Assembly (NCBI GenBank): GCA_964535545.1
Contig: CAZHUT010000015.1
Span: 1-21,745, forward strand
Reading direction: 5' to 3'
From: DALYCO01 sp964535545
GTDB taxonomy: Bacteria; Patescibacteriota; Minisyncoccia; Phycocordibacterales; UBA9973
Length of the DNA: 21,745 bases
The notes below the pieces were generated by a model, which was not told the origin of the DNA, did no database searches, and saw only the letters and a list, made by a program, of their open reading frames with translations. A program made the translations under genes and the position numbers. Shown piece after piece: positions 6,727 to 14,947 of this stretch; within the stretch, counting starts at the first letter, position 1; the number at the start of each line of letters is the position of its first letter.

Positions 6727-7164
6727 TTATTTAAGGGTTAGTTCCCTCTTCGTTTCATCCTTATGTTTAAGTGATACTAAAATATGTTTTTTCGGCAGCA
6801 ATTCACCCAACTGTTCCGGCCACTCAAGGAAGATTACATTGCCTGGGTCGGTGATAAGCGCCTCCCAGCCTATGCGTGATGCTTCTTTTGGCTTCTCGAG
6901 ACGATATGCGTCTATATGATGAAACTTCTTCCAATCTTTCTTGGTCAATCCATAGCTCTTTAGAATCACAAACGTCGGGCTGATGACCGGAGCCTTGATG
7001 CCCAGCAATTTTGCCACCTGTTTAGTCACCGTCGTCTTCCCTGCTCCGAGATCGCCAGACAATGCCACCAAGGTCGCACCCGCTTTGTTTCGGTGCTTGA
7101 TGATATGTTTGATGATCAGCTCGGCGATTTCAGGGATTTCCTTTTCGGTAAAAATCTTTTTCAT
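6727..7164 (-). CDS. tsaE: tRNA threonylcarbamoyladenosine biosynthesis ATPase TsaE
   Basis: A 145-residue P-loop ATPase. It shows the family motifs in order: GDLGAGKTT (37-45), SPTFVI (62-67), HIDAYRL and LEWPEQ. TsaE works with TsaB and TsaD to transfer threonylcarbamoyl to A37 of tRNAs that read ANN codons; TsaB and TsaD are not in this window. The length is normal for the family. The ATG lies six bases after a TATCAT box inside a palindromic region shared with the divergent glycosyltransferase gene, so the message is probably leaderless. The terminator follows almost directly. Confidence 0.95.
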   Translation of the reverse strand: MKKIFTEKEIPEIAELIIKHIIKHRNKAGATLVALSGDLGAGKTTVTKQVAKLLGIKAPVISPTFVILKSYGLTKKDWKKFHHIDAYRLEKPKEASRIGWEALITDPGNVIFLEWPEQLGELLPKKHILVSLKHKDETKRELTLK

Positions 7165-7195
7165 ATGGGTATGATATCATACAAAAACAACCCGC
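7165..7195. promoter_or_regulatory. Divergent promoter region with 14-base palindrome between tsaE and the glycosyltransferase
   Basis: Only 31 bases separate the two start codons. The perfect palindrome GTATGATATCATAC (7169-7182) provides TATGAT and TATCAT -10-like boxes on both strands, so one symmetric element could serve as the -10 region in both directions. No clear -35 is visible on either side. Confidence 0.5.
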
Positions 7196-7915
7196 ATGAA
7201 AATCTCCATTCTGATTATCGCCCATAATGAAGCAGCCTCTATCGGCCAATGTCTTGCCTCTGCCTGTAACCAAACAGTTCCTGCGGACGAGATCATTCTT
7301 GTTGCTCATAACTGCACCGATGCCACAGCGAGTATTGCAAAGGACTACCCTGCCGTAACCATCGTTGAATACAACGGCCCGAGCGGAATTGTCGCCGCCC
7401 GCTTGAAGGGTTTTGAAACAGTAACCGGAGACATTGTCGTCTGTACGGATGGCGACTCTACTGTGAGTCCGGAATGGGTAAGATCCATGACTGAACCATT
7501 CAAAGATTCATCAATAGCTGGCGTTGGTAGTAATGTTCACTATGTCGGCAACCTCCTGCTGGAATTGGCATTCCTAAAATATAGACTTATTGATCAGTCA
7601 AAGGCTCTTCAAAAAAACAAGCTTGGCAGTAATTTTTTTATTGGGCCAAGTATGGCGTTCCGAAAAGCAGGATATGAAACTGTCGGTGGCCTCGAGCCGT
7701 ATTTGGAACTGGAGAAGAAACTTGGCTTAGCCAAATGCGCCGATGATGTGTATCTTGCCCTTAGCTTGTCCAAACACGGCAAACTGCGCTTCATTCAGAA
7801 TTCACTTGTAACAACAAAATTGAAAGAAAAAACCATTTGGGAAGGCTGGAAGCGGTTGTGTCAAAATGACGACGCGAATAAAAAATTATTTTCATATTTT
7901 GGAATCAAAAAGTAA
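7196..7915 (+). CDS. Family 2 glycosyltransferase
   Basis: A 239-residue GT-A fold enzyme. The N-terminus SILIIAHNEAASIGQCLAS is the nucleotide-sugar binding start of GT2 enzymes. DGDSTV (85-90) gives the metal-binding DxD, and ADDVYLALSLSKHGK (about 187-200) is the region that carries the catalytic acid. There is no membrane segment. It likely adds sugars to an envelope polysaccharide or glycan, but donor and acceptor cannot be told. It is transcribed alone, divergent from tsaE, and ends in a strong double hairpin. Confidence 0.9.
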   Translation: MKISILIIAHNEAASIGQCLASACNQTVPADEIILVAHNCTDATASIAKDYPAVTIVEYNGPSGIVAARLKGFETVTGDIVVCTDGDSTVSPEWVRSMTEPFKDSSIAGVGSNVHYVGNLLLELAFLKYRLIDQSKALQKNKLGSNFFIGPSMAFRKAGYETVGGLEPYLELEKKLGLAKCADDVYLALSLSKHGKLRFIQNSLVTTKLKEKTIWEGWKRLCQNDDANKKLFSYFGIKK

Positions 7916-7918
7916 CTA

Positions 7919-7970
7919 CCCTGCTTCGCAGGGCAAGCAAAAACACCACTCGACATTGAGTGGTGTTTTT
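7919..7970 (+). terminator. Double hairpin terminator after the glycosyltransferase
   Basis: A small hairpin CCCTGC-TTC-GCAGGG (7919-7933) is followed by a perfect 13-base stem (7939-7951 with 7958-7970, loop GACATT) that ends in five T. The A5/T5 symmetry would allow it to also stop minus-strand transcription of the surface protein gene that ends at 8026. Confidence 0.88.
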
Positions 7971-8025
7971 GGGCATTCATTTGCTTGCAGATGTATTAAA
8001 TAGGCTTCTGCAAGGTTGTGTTGGC

Positions 8026-10374
8026 TTAGTGATTGTTGTATGTCGGCACGTCCATATCTTCGTAGTGTGCGTTCATATTCTGGCGAACTCCAGATCCTCC
8101 TCCCATGTTGTTACCGTATGCCATCTGTGCAGGTCGGCCGTCACGGTAGTTTCGGCGGAGCATGATAGCGAGGTAAATGAGGAGCAAGAGGATAAGGATG
8201 AGGGCGAGCCAGCCGATCAATGTAGTTGGCCAGAAACCGTCACCGAAGAGAGCCAAACCAGCGAGTGAGTTACAGTTGTTTGTGTTACCCATACCGTACG
8301 CAATTGCAGTTTCCTGCGAATTGTTTGTTGATGGGTTAGTGAAAGCAATTGTAGCTTGAGCAACGATGAGGTTGCGGTTGATAGCTGATCGCTTAACAAC
8401 GCCAGTGACATTCATGGTGCCAGTCTGATCTTTGATCAATGAACCGATCGCGAGTGTGATAGTTCGGTCTGAAGCGTTCCAAATACCAGGATTTGAACTC
8501 TGGAATTCTACGTCTTCTGGCAAGAGCACCTGGAGGACTACGTTATCGAGTCGGTGGCCAGAAATGTTCTTGTAAGTTACGAGGTAACTAACGATGTTGC
8601 CGACACAAGCGTTGATCTGCTGATTGTTGTTGATGTCGAGCGCAATCAAGTTTGAGCCAGAACCAGTTCCTGATGTGACAGTGATGACTGTTGGAGGAAC
8701 GTAAACTGTTGCGGCCAATGTTGAGAAGGCCTGATCGTCGCCGTAGTATGTACCACTTGAGTTAACCGCCACTGCACGGTAGTGGTAGACAGTATCTGCA
8801 CTCAAACCAGTGATTGCATTCCAGAATGAGTTTGAGTTGTAGAGTGTCTGGTGAGCAGTTGAGAAACCATAGTTAGTACTTGTTCCCCACTGGAAGTAAA
8901 CTTCAGTTGAGAGGTTGCCTGACTGGATCAAATTACCGTTCAAACGAGCACTTGTCTGCGCAACTGCTGTTGGAGCACCAGTGAATACCTGAGTATTCTG
9001 AGCCGGCTGGCTTGTTGAGACATTGACTGTTTGAACCTGTGACTGGCCGTTCTGACAGTACGCAGTGAGCGTAAATGTCTGGTTGCCGTAGATCGCACTT
9101 GTTTGTGCTGAACCAGAAAGTGATTGGTTGTAGTAGTTGTTGAGGCCTGAGATCATCACTGATGAAGCACCAGATGTTGTCCAGTAGAGCGTTGTTGAGT
9201 TTCCTGAAGTAACTACTGCAGGAGAAGCGTAGAATGAGTTTACGTAACACTGCTGATTGTTACCGTTAGTTGAAACAGTAACTGTCTGGCTCTGTGACTG
9301 ACCATTCTGACAGTTCGCAGTGAGCGTAAATGTCTGACTGCCGTAAATTGCACCAGTCGCAATTGATCCAGATGCTGACTGATTGTAACCACCGTAGTTC
9401 AATCCAGAGATTGTTACCGAGTTAGCACCATATGTCTGCCATGTCAGTGTTGAGTTCCCGCCGTATGAAACATAGTTAGGACTTGCACTGAAGTAGCTAA
9501 TGTAGCATGACTGATTTTGCTGTCCGACACTAACTGTAACTGTCTGACTTACTGGTGAACCATTGTAACCGGTTGCAGTAAGTGTGTATGACGTCGTGTT
9601 ATAAAGCGTACCTGTATTCTGTGAACCAGACAAACTATTAACGTAGACAATACCGCCGTTAACGATTGCTGATGCACATCCTGAAGTACTCCAGTTAAGT
9701 GTTGAACTTCCGCCTGCATTCACATATGAAGGACTTGCAGTGAAATTATTGATAACACATGACTGCTGTGGAGGAGGAACTGTCTGTCCAACCTTGTAAG
9801 TTACGACAACGACACCCTGATGACAGAATGTATCAGTTGAAGGACATGAGCTTGAGTCGAGTACATCACCGATGTTAACGCCGCCGTTAAAAATCTCAGT
9901 ACCGTTAGAAGTAGTGAGGAGCTGAGCGTTGTGACCGTAGACCTTCGTTGAATAGTACGTAAGTGTCTGAGCTGAGTTAAGGTTTACTGTTGCTGAACCA
10001 GAAATTGCAGAAGCGTTGTTTGCTGACAATGTTCCGTTAACAGTGAAACTCGAAACTGCACCGCCAGAAGTCTGTGGTGACAAAGTTGCCTTTGTACCAG
10101 TAGCTGTGCCTGTACCGATATTATTGTAGTAAATCATTACCCACACATTGTCCCCTGGCTGAACGCCTGAGATTGATGGTGAATAAGCGTATGGTGAAGG
10201 GTTACAACCGTTACCGTTTTGTCCACATACTTGTACCTGTACAAGTGGAAGGTATGGGCTGTTGCCTGCACCAAACTGAGGAGCAGCCTGTGCGGCTGCA
10301 CCGAAAGCGACTGAGAGGGCAAAAGCTGCCGCCACAAGCGCGAATTTGATGTATTTTTTCATACTAATATTCAT
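8026..10374 (-). CDS. Secreted surface protein with three Ig-like repeats, FN3-like and DUF11-like domains and C-terminal anchor
   Basis: A 782-residue protein. A signal peptide (about 5-30, FALVAAAFALSVAFGAAAQA) is followed by an N-terminal beta domain and three tandem modules of about 85 residues (near 206-288, 289-375 and 376-456). They share the pattern C..N/S.F.ASP..V..G.S.TL.W.T.GA.S..I and end with T(L/A)TA.CQNGQSQ.QTV.VS in the last two. Then come an FN3-like segment (about 458-555, YHYRAVAVNSSGTYYG), a DUF11-like domain (about 570-690, VSYLVTYKNISGHRLDNVVLQVLLP), one membrane helix (about 718-739) and a 43-residue tail. Modules 2 and 3 each have one cysteine at each end, suggesting an internal disulfide. 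It is probably an S-layer-like or adhesive envelope protein. I chose the ATG at 10374 from its promoter. Confidence 0.88.
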   Translation of the reverse strand: MNISMKKYIKFALVAAAFALSVAFGAAAQAAPQFGAGNSPYLPLVQVQVCGQNGNGCNPSPYAYSPSISGVQPGDNVWVMIYYNNIGTGTATGTKATLSPQTSGGAVSSFTVNGTLSANNASAISGSATVNLNSAQTLTYYSTKVYGHNAQLLTTSNGTEIFNGGVNIGDVLDSSSCPSTDTFCHQGVVVVTYKVGQTVPPPQQSCVINNFTASPSYVNAGGSSTLNWSTSGCASAIVNGGIVYVNSLSGSQNTGTLYNTTSYTLTATGYNGSPVSQTVTVSVGQQNQSCYISYFSASPNYVSYGGNSTLTWQTYGANSVTISGLNYGGYNQSASGSIATGAIYGSQTFTLTANCQNGQSQSQTVTVSTNGNNQQCYVNSFYASPAVVTSGNSTTLYWTTSGASSVMISGLNNYYNQSLSGSAQTSAIYGNQTFTLTAYCQNGQSQVQTVNVSTSQPAQNTQVFTGAPTAVAQTSARLNGNLIQSGNLSTEVYFQWGTSTNYGFSTAHQTLYNSNSFWNAITGLSADTVYHYRAVAVNSSGTYYGDDQAFSTLAATVYVPPTVITVTSGTGSGSNLIALDINNNQQINACVGNIVSYLVTYKNISGHRLDNVVLQVLLPEDVEFQSSNPGIWNASDRTITLAIGSLIKDQTGTMNVTGVVKRSAINRNLIVAQATIAFTNPSTNNSQETAIAYGMGNTNNCNSLAGLALFGDGFWPTTLIGWLALILILLLLIYLAIMLRRNYRDGRPAQMAYGNNMGGGSGVRQNMNAHYEDMDVPTYNNH
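9000..9770 (-). repeat. DNA encoding three tandem Ig-like modules
   Basis: Three consecutive segments of about 250 bases encode the modules (roughly 9513-9770, 9251-9512 and 9005-9250). The copies at 9290-9360 and 9040-9110 remain closely similar at the DNA level, for example sharing GCAGTGAGCGTAAATGTCTG, whereas the first module has diverged. This points to a recent duplication of the last module. Confidence 0.75.
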
Positions 10375-10412
10375 AGTTATGATTCTATCATTAAATTGAC
10401 ATTCTGTCAATT
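10375..10412 (-). promoter_or_regulatory. Strong promoter of the surface protein with a dyad over the -35 box
   Basis: On the minus strand a consensus TTGACA (10405-10410), a 17-base spacer and TAGAAT (10382-10387) precede the ATG at 10374 by seven bases, so the transcript should start at or next to the start codon. AATTGACA-TTC-TGTCAATT (10394-10412) is an inverted repeat covering the -35 box. Confidence 0.75.
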
Positions 10413-10485
10413 GTAATGTGGATCTAATAATAAAACTAATAAACTCACCTTTAAGCCCTCAACAAATATTCAGAGCTTAAAAATG

Positions 10486-10522
10486 AGTAGTAAGGTAATC
10501 GGTTTAGGACCACCTTACTACT
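10486..10522 (-). terminator. Terminator of the 588-residue secreted protein gene
   Basis: AGTAGTAAGGT (10486-10496) and ACCTTACTACT (10512-10522) are perfect inverted repeats around a 15-base loop. On the minus strand the hairpin is followed by CATTTTTAA. It begins 25 bases after the stop at 10547. Confidence 0.7.
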
Positions 10523-10546
10523 TTGATGTAATAAATTCAACAAAAC

Positions 10547-12313
10547 TTATCTGCGGCCAGGTATGTTACCTGTCCCTTGTCCCGGGCGACCTTGCTCAGG
10601 CTGTCCACCTGAGAAACTTCCACCTCCCTGTGTTGCAGGACGGCTTTGGTCGTAGAAGATCGTTCCGCTGTTTCCACCTCCACCTTGCGGGCGGCTAACA
10701 TTAGGTGTAACAGTTCCCGAATTCGTACCATTACCATTGAAGGTATAGTCGTAAGTCTGGTTGGTCGTTGTGCCGGTATTGCCGATACCAGTGTTGCTGT
10801 AACCCTGATTGCCGCCACCTTGATAGCTGCCGTAGTTTCCGTTGGCACCATTACCAATGTTTCCTGTTCCCTGAAAAGCGCCACCTTGGTTACCGTAACC
10901 GTAATTATTATTGTAGTAGCTATTGTTATAACCACCATAATAACTATTGTTACTGTTGGCCAAAGTGTTGCCGGGAAAGTTCTGTGTTTGGTAATTACCC
11001 TGTCCGGAATTCTGGCGTGGCATTTCAGTTGGTAACGGTTGCTGTGAGTACAACGCATATGCATCATCTGCATTGCGTATTGGCTGTAGTTTTTGTTGGT
11101 TTTGAGTCACCGGACGGGAAACTTCATTGCCACGAGGGTCAACTTGTCTCCAGCCGTCTGATTCCTTTTTGCCAACAAAGTCGCCAGGTGCACCAGTATT
11201 ATCGCCACCTGTTCCGCTTCCACCAGTTGGATTACCAGTACCGCTTGGGGTATCTCCACCACCGCCGTCAGTGTTATTAGCGGTAACATCGCCACCACCA
11301 CCTGTGTTATACATTCCGCCCGGACGAGGAACCTCGGGGCGCGGAACTTCTTGTATAACAGGAATGGTAATGTTGTTGTTAATCGTTGTGCTGTTGTTCA
11401 CAGTCACATTGATCGTAATGTTGGTATTGTTCGCCTGCACTATCTTTTCAGTTTCAGGTGTTTTTACACACATGCCATATTTCCGGCCGCCAGAATAGCA
11501 GCAGAAACGTGGGAAACGCAAAGGCATGCAGCTTACAAACAAGTCCCAAGGCATAATAAACATTGGCACCCTTGGCATTACAACCTGAGGAATAAATACC
11601 CAGCCACGACGATTGTCGTAGTAAGTAAATTCTTCATGTTGCGCATTAGGGTAATGATAGTAAATGTCGTACTGATTATAATCGTAATTATAATTGTACG
11701 TAGTATCACTCTTACCCGGTGTTGGTGGTTGAGGTGGATTCGGTGTGTTTGGCACACGCGGATACAGATCAATCACCAAGTTAATGCAGCATTCTTTGCC
11801 TTCGCCAGAATACTTCGACAGGTAAATTTTTGTTCCGTTGCTTGTAGTGTACTCAATCAGCTCAACCTTTTTATAAAAAGGGTTGTAAAAGGCTTCAAGG
11901 TGGTTATTGGAAGGATTAATTCCCAACACCAGCAGGCGGCCAGCCGGAAAGTTTTCTTCAATAACGGGTTTACCATTCTTCAGTATCGATGCGGCATTAG
12001 CAAAGTCGCTAATCACGTAACCAAACGCGTCACTATTCTGATTCCAGCAGTACATAGCTTCAGTTAAGTAGCTCGTTTTGCTATTCATCGGATAGTTCAT
12101 GTAGTACAGGTTATCGTTTGCCACATTCACCGCATGGTCGGCCCATGTGATGGTGAAGGTTTCGTGCTTCTTGAACGGATTAACCGTAGGTGAAGCAGGA
12201 TTGTAGGTAAAAATGCGGTATTTAACGTTGTTAACGTTAACTGCGTAAGTTGTTTGTTGTTGTGCTAACAGCAAAAATATTGCTGCAAGCAATCTTAGTA
12301 AGGAATTTTTCAT
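10547..12313 (-). CDS. Secreted Gly/Asn/Tyr-rich protein of unknown function
   Basis: A 588-residue protein with a clear signal peptide (about 1-24, cleavage after TTYA). Residues 25-190 form a globular, aromatic-rich domain with a CC pair (GKECCINL). A Pro/Tyr/Asn-rich linker follows, then a short cysteine-containing region (FCCYSGGRKYGMC), a Thr/Asn/Ile stretch (NITINVTVNNSTTINNNI) that could form a beta-solenoid turn, and a long low-complexity C-terminal half of Gly, Asn, Tyr, Gln and Ser ending GNIPGRR. There is no membrane anchor. The composition suggests a surface or matrix protein and is unlike that of its neighbours. Bacteroidetes exported proteins often look like this, so transfer is possible but unproven. 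It has its own promoter and terminator. Confidence 0.75.
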   Translation of the reverse strand: MKNSLLRLLAAIFLLLAQQQTTYAVNVNNVKYRIFTYNPASPTVNPFKKHETFTITWADHAVNVANDNLYYMNYPMNSKTSYLTEAMYCWNQNSDAFGYVISDFANAASILKNGKPVIEENFPAGRLLVLGINPSNNHLEAFYNPFYKKVELIEYTTSNGTKIYLSKYSGEGKECCINLVIDLYPRVPNTPNPPQPPTPGKSDTTYNYNYDYNQYDIYYHYPNAQHEEFTYYDNRRGWVFIPQVVMPRVPMFIMPWDLFVSCMPLRFPRFCCYSGGRKYGMCVKTPETEKIVQANNTNITINVTVNNSTTINNNITIPVIQEVPRPEVPRPGGMYNTGGGGDVTANNTDGGGGDTPSGTGNPTGGSGTGGDNTGAPGDFVGKKESDGWRQVDPRGNEVSRPVTQNQQKLQPIRNADDAYALYSQQPLPTEMPRQNSGQGNYQTQNFPGNTLANSNNSYYGGYNNSYYNNNYGYGNQGGAFQGTGNIGNGANGNYGSYQGGGNQGYSNTGIGNTGTTTNQTYDYTFNGNGTNSGTVTPNVSRPQGGGGNSGTIFYDQSRPATQGGGSFSGGQPEQGRPGQGTGNIPGRR

Positions 12314-12443
12314 AAAATTATCGGTTTTTGTCGTTTTTTGTTGTTCAGAAATAAGGAAAATTCAGTGTTTTATATATAGACGGCTCAAAAGCCGGAATTT
12401 CATAGGTTTGTTCTATTGTAGCATATTAAAAAACCTTTGTCAA
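12314..12443 (-). promoter_or_regulatory. Canonical promoter and 95-base leader of the 588-residue protein
   Basis: On the minus strand TTGACA (12438-12443), 17 bases and TACAAT (12415-12420) make a near-consensus promoter. The predicted leader of about 95 bases holds a small CCGGCT/AGCCG hairpin (around 12381-12395). No Shine-Dalgarno sequence is visible before the ATG. Confidence 0.7.
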
Positions 12444-12479
12444 TACTAGGTTTATTAGGTTTTTAGGGGTCCAAACGGG

Positions 12480-12497
12480 TATAATTCCCTTATATTT
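12480..12497 (+). promoter_or_regulatory. pilB promoter -10 box
   Basis: A perfect TATAAT (12480-12485) lies 12 bases before the pilB ATG, giving a leader of only a few bases. The -35 is weak (T-rich, around 12458-12464). No Shine-Dalgarno sequence is present. Confidence 0.6.
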
Positions 12498-14222
12498 ATG
12501 GTTCAATTTGACGATGACAAGCTAAAAACCCAATACGACGACATCCGCAAGAAAGAAGAAGAGGATGTTGTCCAAAAGCTGGCCGAGGAAAAATATGGTC
12601 TTCCCTACATCAATTTGGGTCCCGTTGTGATCGAAAACGAGGCTTTGCACTATATCCCCCAGAAAGATGCTGAGGCTGCGCTGGTAGCCCCATTCAAATT
12701 GCTTGGAAAAAATCTGCATATCGCAATGTATGTAGACATCCGAACATCTCCGCCTGACCGACCAGAAGTGCAGGCGATTGTTCAAGATCTCCAAGCTCGC
12801 GGCATTACCCCGAATTTCTACATGTCATCATATGCGTCTCTTGAAAAAGTCTGGGGGCGCTACAAGGAACTTTCGAACGCAACAACCGCCCGCGTTGGCG
12901 GTATGGATGTCTCTGGTGAAACCATTGTGAAAATTGGCGAAACGATTCACAACATTGGAGATATCCAAGCTCAAATTGAAAAAGTAGTCCAAGAAAAAGA
13001 TTCGCACAAGGTATCACACATACTTGAAATTATTTTGGCCGGCGCAATTGCCATTAAGGCATCCGACGTGCACATCGAGCCAGAAGAAAATTTTGTTCGA
13101 CTGCGCTTGCGTCTGGATGGCGTGCTCCAGGATATTTACCATTTCAATTACGAAACGCACAAACTCCTCAATTCTCGACTGAAGTTGATGTCAGGCATGA
13201 AACTAACTTCAAGCGCAGTAGCCCAGGACGGACGCTTTTCAATCTTTATCGATAAGGATGAAATCTCAATGCGTGTCTCTGTGGTACCGGGTGCATATGG
13301 TGAAGGTATCGTTATGCGTATCTTGGATCCGAAATCCATTCGCGTGAGTTTGGAAAACATGGGTATCGATACAAAAGTGTACGACATCATGATGAAAGCT
13401 ATCAATGCGCCGAACGGATTAATTCTCATTACCGGTCCGACTGGTTCCGGTAAAACCACAACACTCTATGCGTTCTTAGCAAAAATTTATTCTCCGGGTT
13501 TGAAGATGATGACCATTGAAGATCCTGTGGAATATCACCTTGAAGGAATTACGCAGACGCAGGTGGATCATGAAAAAGGATATAACTTTAACTCTGGCTT
13601 GCGCGCTGCGATGCGACAAGACCCTGACGTAATCATGGTGGGTGAAATCCGAGACAACGAAACTGCCATCACAGCCATCGAGGCTTCAAACACTGGTCAC
13701 TTGGTGTTCTCAACATTGCACACTAACTCTGCAGCCGGTGTTATCCCCCGTCTGACCGACCTTGGAGTGAATCCAAAAATTCTGGTCTCGGCCCTGAAGC
13801 TCTCGCTGGCCCAGCGTCTCTGTCGAAAGCTCTGTCTCGAATGCCGAAAAGTTGTTGAAACTCCTGATCAGAAACAAATCGACATGCTTCGCGGCATTTT
13901 GAAAAAAGCAGCAGAGCTTGGCAAAGATTTGAAGCCATACGACATCACTCCGGATATGCCAATCACACTCTACCAACCAGTCGGTTGCGAGAAATGTAAT
14001 AACACTGGGTATAAAGGACGAATCGGTATCTTTGAAGCCATTCATACCAACGAAGAAATGGAAAAGCTCATTGTCACTGTTCCTTCTGAACGCGACGTGA
14101 AGCACGTGGCCGACAAGCAAGGACTACTCGACATGAAAGAAGACGGTGTCGTTAAAATCGTTCGCGGTATTACCTCCATCGAAGAAGTGCAGAACGTAGT
14201 AGACTTGTACGAAACCGAATAA
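12498..14222 (+). CDS. pilB: Type IV pilus assembly / type II secretion ATPase PilB (GspE family)
   Basis: A 574-residue hexameric secretion ATPase. An N-terminal MshEN-like domain (LAEEKYGLPYINL) is followed by the N2 region (ASDVHIEPEENFVRLRLRLDG), Walker A GPTGSGKTTT (about 312), Asp box MTIEDPVEYHLEGITQTQV, Walker B VMVGEIRD (about 378) and His box STLHTNSA. A zinc-type tetracysteine region uses CxxC pairs near 440-446 and 496-499, with GYKGRIGIFE after it. These are the complete PilB/GspE motifs, so it should power extension of type IV pilus-like fibres. The other pilus genes are not in the window. It stands alone on the plus strand, convergent with the 212-residue gene. Confidence 0.95.
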   Translation: MVQFDDDKLKTQYDDIRKKEEEDVVQKLAEEKYGLPYINLGPVVIENEALHYIPQKDAEAALVAPFKLLGKNLHIAMYVDIRTSPPDRPEVQAIVQDLQARGITPNFYMSSYASLEKVWGRYKELSNATTARVGGMDVSGETIVKIGETIHNIGDIQAQIEKVVQEKDSHKVSHILEIILAGAIAIKASDVHIEPEENFVRLRLRLDGVLQDIYHFNYETHKLLNSRLKLMSGMKLTSSAVAQDGRFSIFIDKDEISMRVSVVPGAYGEGIVMRILDPKSIRVSLENMGIDTKVYDIMMKAINAPNGLILITGPTGSGKTTTLYAFLAKIYSPGLKMMTIEDPVEYHLEGITQTQVDHEKGYNFNSGLRAAMRQDPDVIMVGEIRDNETAITAIEASNTGHLVFSTLHTNSAAGVIPRLTDLGVNPKILVSALKLSLAQRLCRKLCLECRKVVETPDQKQIDMLRGILKKAAELGKDLKPYDITPDMPITLYQPVGCEKCNNTGYKGRIGIFEAIHTNEEMEKLIVTVPSERDVKHVADKQGLLDMKEDGVVKIVRGITSIEEVQNVVDLYETE

Positions 14223-14233
14223 CAAAATACGCA

Positions 14234-14269
14234 TAAAAAAATTCCGCGCGGTGAAAGCCGTGCGGAATT
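14234..14269 (-). terminator. Terminator between pilB and the 212-residue protein gene
   Basis: AATTCCGCGCGG (14240-14251) pairs with CCGTGCGGAATT (14258-14269), 12 pairs including one G-T, with a six-base loop. On the minus strand it is followed by a run of T (complement of 14234-14239), so it best serves the 212-residue gene. Confidence 0.82.
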
Positions 14270-14292
14270 GTAGATTTAGGGCGTGAAAAGAG

Positions 14293-14931
14293 TTACGAAA
14301 TCGCAACTTTAACAATGCCGTGTTTTTGAGCATATCCAATCCATTCTTCAGGATCGTGCTCAACAAAAGGAATTTCTTTACCGAAGAATGGGTCTTTTGG
14401 TAATTTTTTGTGTACTTGGGTAAGCTCAGTCAGCAAAGCTGCCCAGGCGTAAGAAAATTCATCTGCTAAGTCTGCCGTTGGTAACAATCTATTGTCATGG
14501 TGCTTCTTAAACTCCATACTGGCTGGTATAAGTGCAATAGGGCCAAGTTGCAGGATTGTTTTTCTCGATTCAAACCCACTGTACTCCTGAATTATTTGTT
14601 TACTATTCTCCTTAACCTCACGGTCAAATTCATTGAAGAGTAAGTGAATACTCCCTGCTGAACCGAGTAAAAAATAAAGCAAGGGGGCGCTGGTCTTGTA
14701 CCGGGAATTTTCTGCTTCTTTGCCAATTTTTTCTAATAGGATTTCAGGCTTATTGCCATCCAACATCATAGCAGTAATAAGTTCGCTAAGTTGTTCGGGA
14801 TGTTGAACCTTTGATCCTTTTAGGATTGGTTGCAGAATGTGCTTAAATCGTTCACCTGCGATTTCATCGCCAGGTTTTACCAGGCCAAGCATGTGCTTGG
14901 CGAGGCCTACTGTTAAAGGATTCTCTTTCAT
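14293..14931 (-). CDS. Unknown 212-residue helical protein
   Basis: I do not recognise this protein. It has no signal peptide; one moderately hydrophobic stretch (APLLYFLLGSAGSIHLLF) is probably a buried helix rather than a membrane segment. The sequence is mostly helical with conserved-looking patches GDEIAGERFKHILQPILKG and ADEFSYAWAALLTELT. The start chosen is the ATG at 14931 (MKENPLTV), preceded by CGGAGT; GGAG is only one base from the ATG. An upstream TTG start at 14988 would run through an inverted repeat and is less likely. It has its own terminator and lies between pilB and guaA, which gives no clue to function. Confidence 0.65.
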   Translation of the reverse strand: MKENPLTVGLAKHMLGLVKPGDEIAGERFKHILQPILKGSKVQHPEQLSELITAMMLDGNKPEILLEKIGKEAENSRYKTSAPLLYFLLGSAGSIHLLFNEFDREVKENSKQIIQEYSGFESRKTILQLGPIALIPASMEFKKHHDNRLLPTADLADEFSYAWAALLTELTQVHKKLPKDPFFGKEIPFVEHDPEEWIGYAQKHGIVKVAIS

Positions 14932-14947
14932 ACTCCGTTGGTTGTTG

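Noticed and set aside
9000..9770. CRISPR-like or non-coding direct repeats
   Set aside because: The repeats are about 250 bases long, in frame, and encode Ig-like modules.
10646..11498. Several plus-strand frames opposite the 588-residue gene
   Set aside because: They mirror the low-complexity Gly/Asn/Tyr codons and have no start signals.
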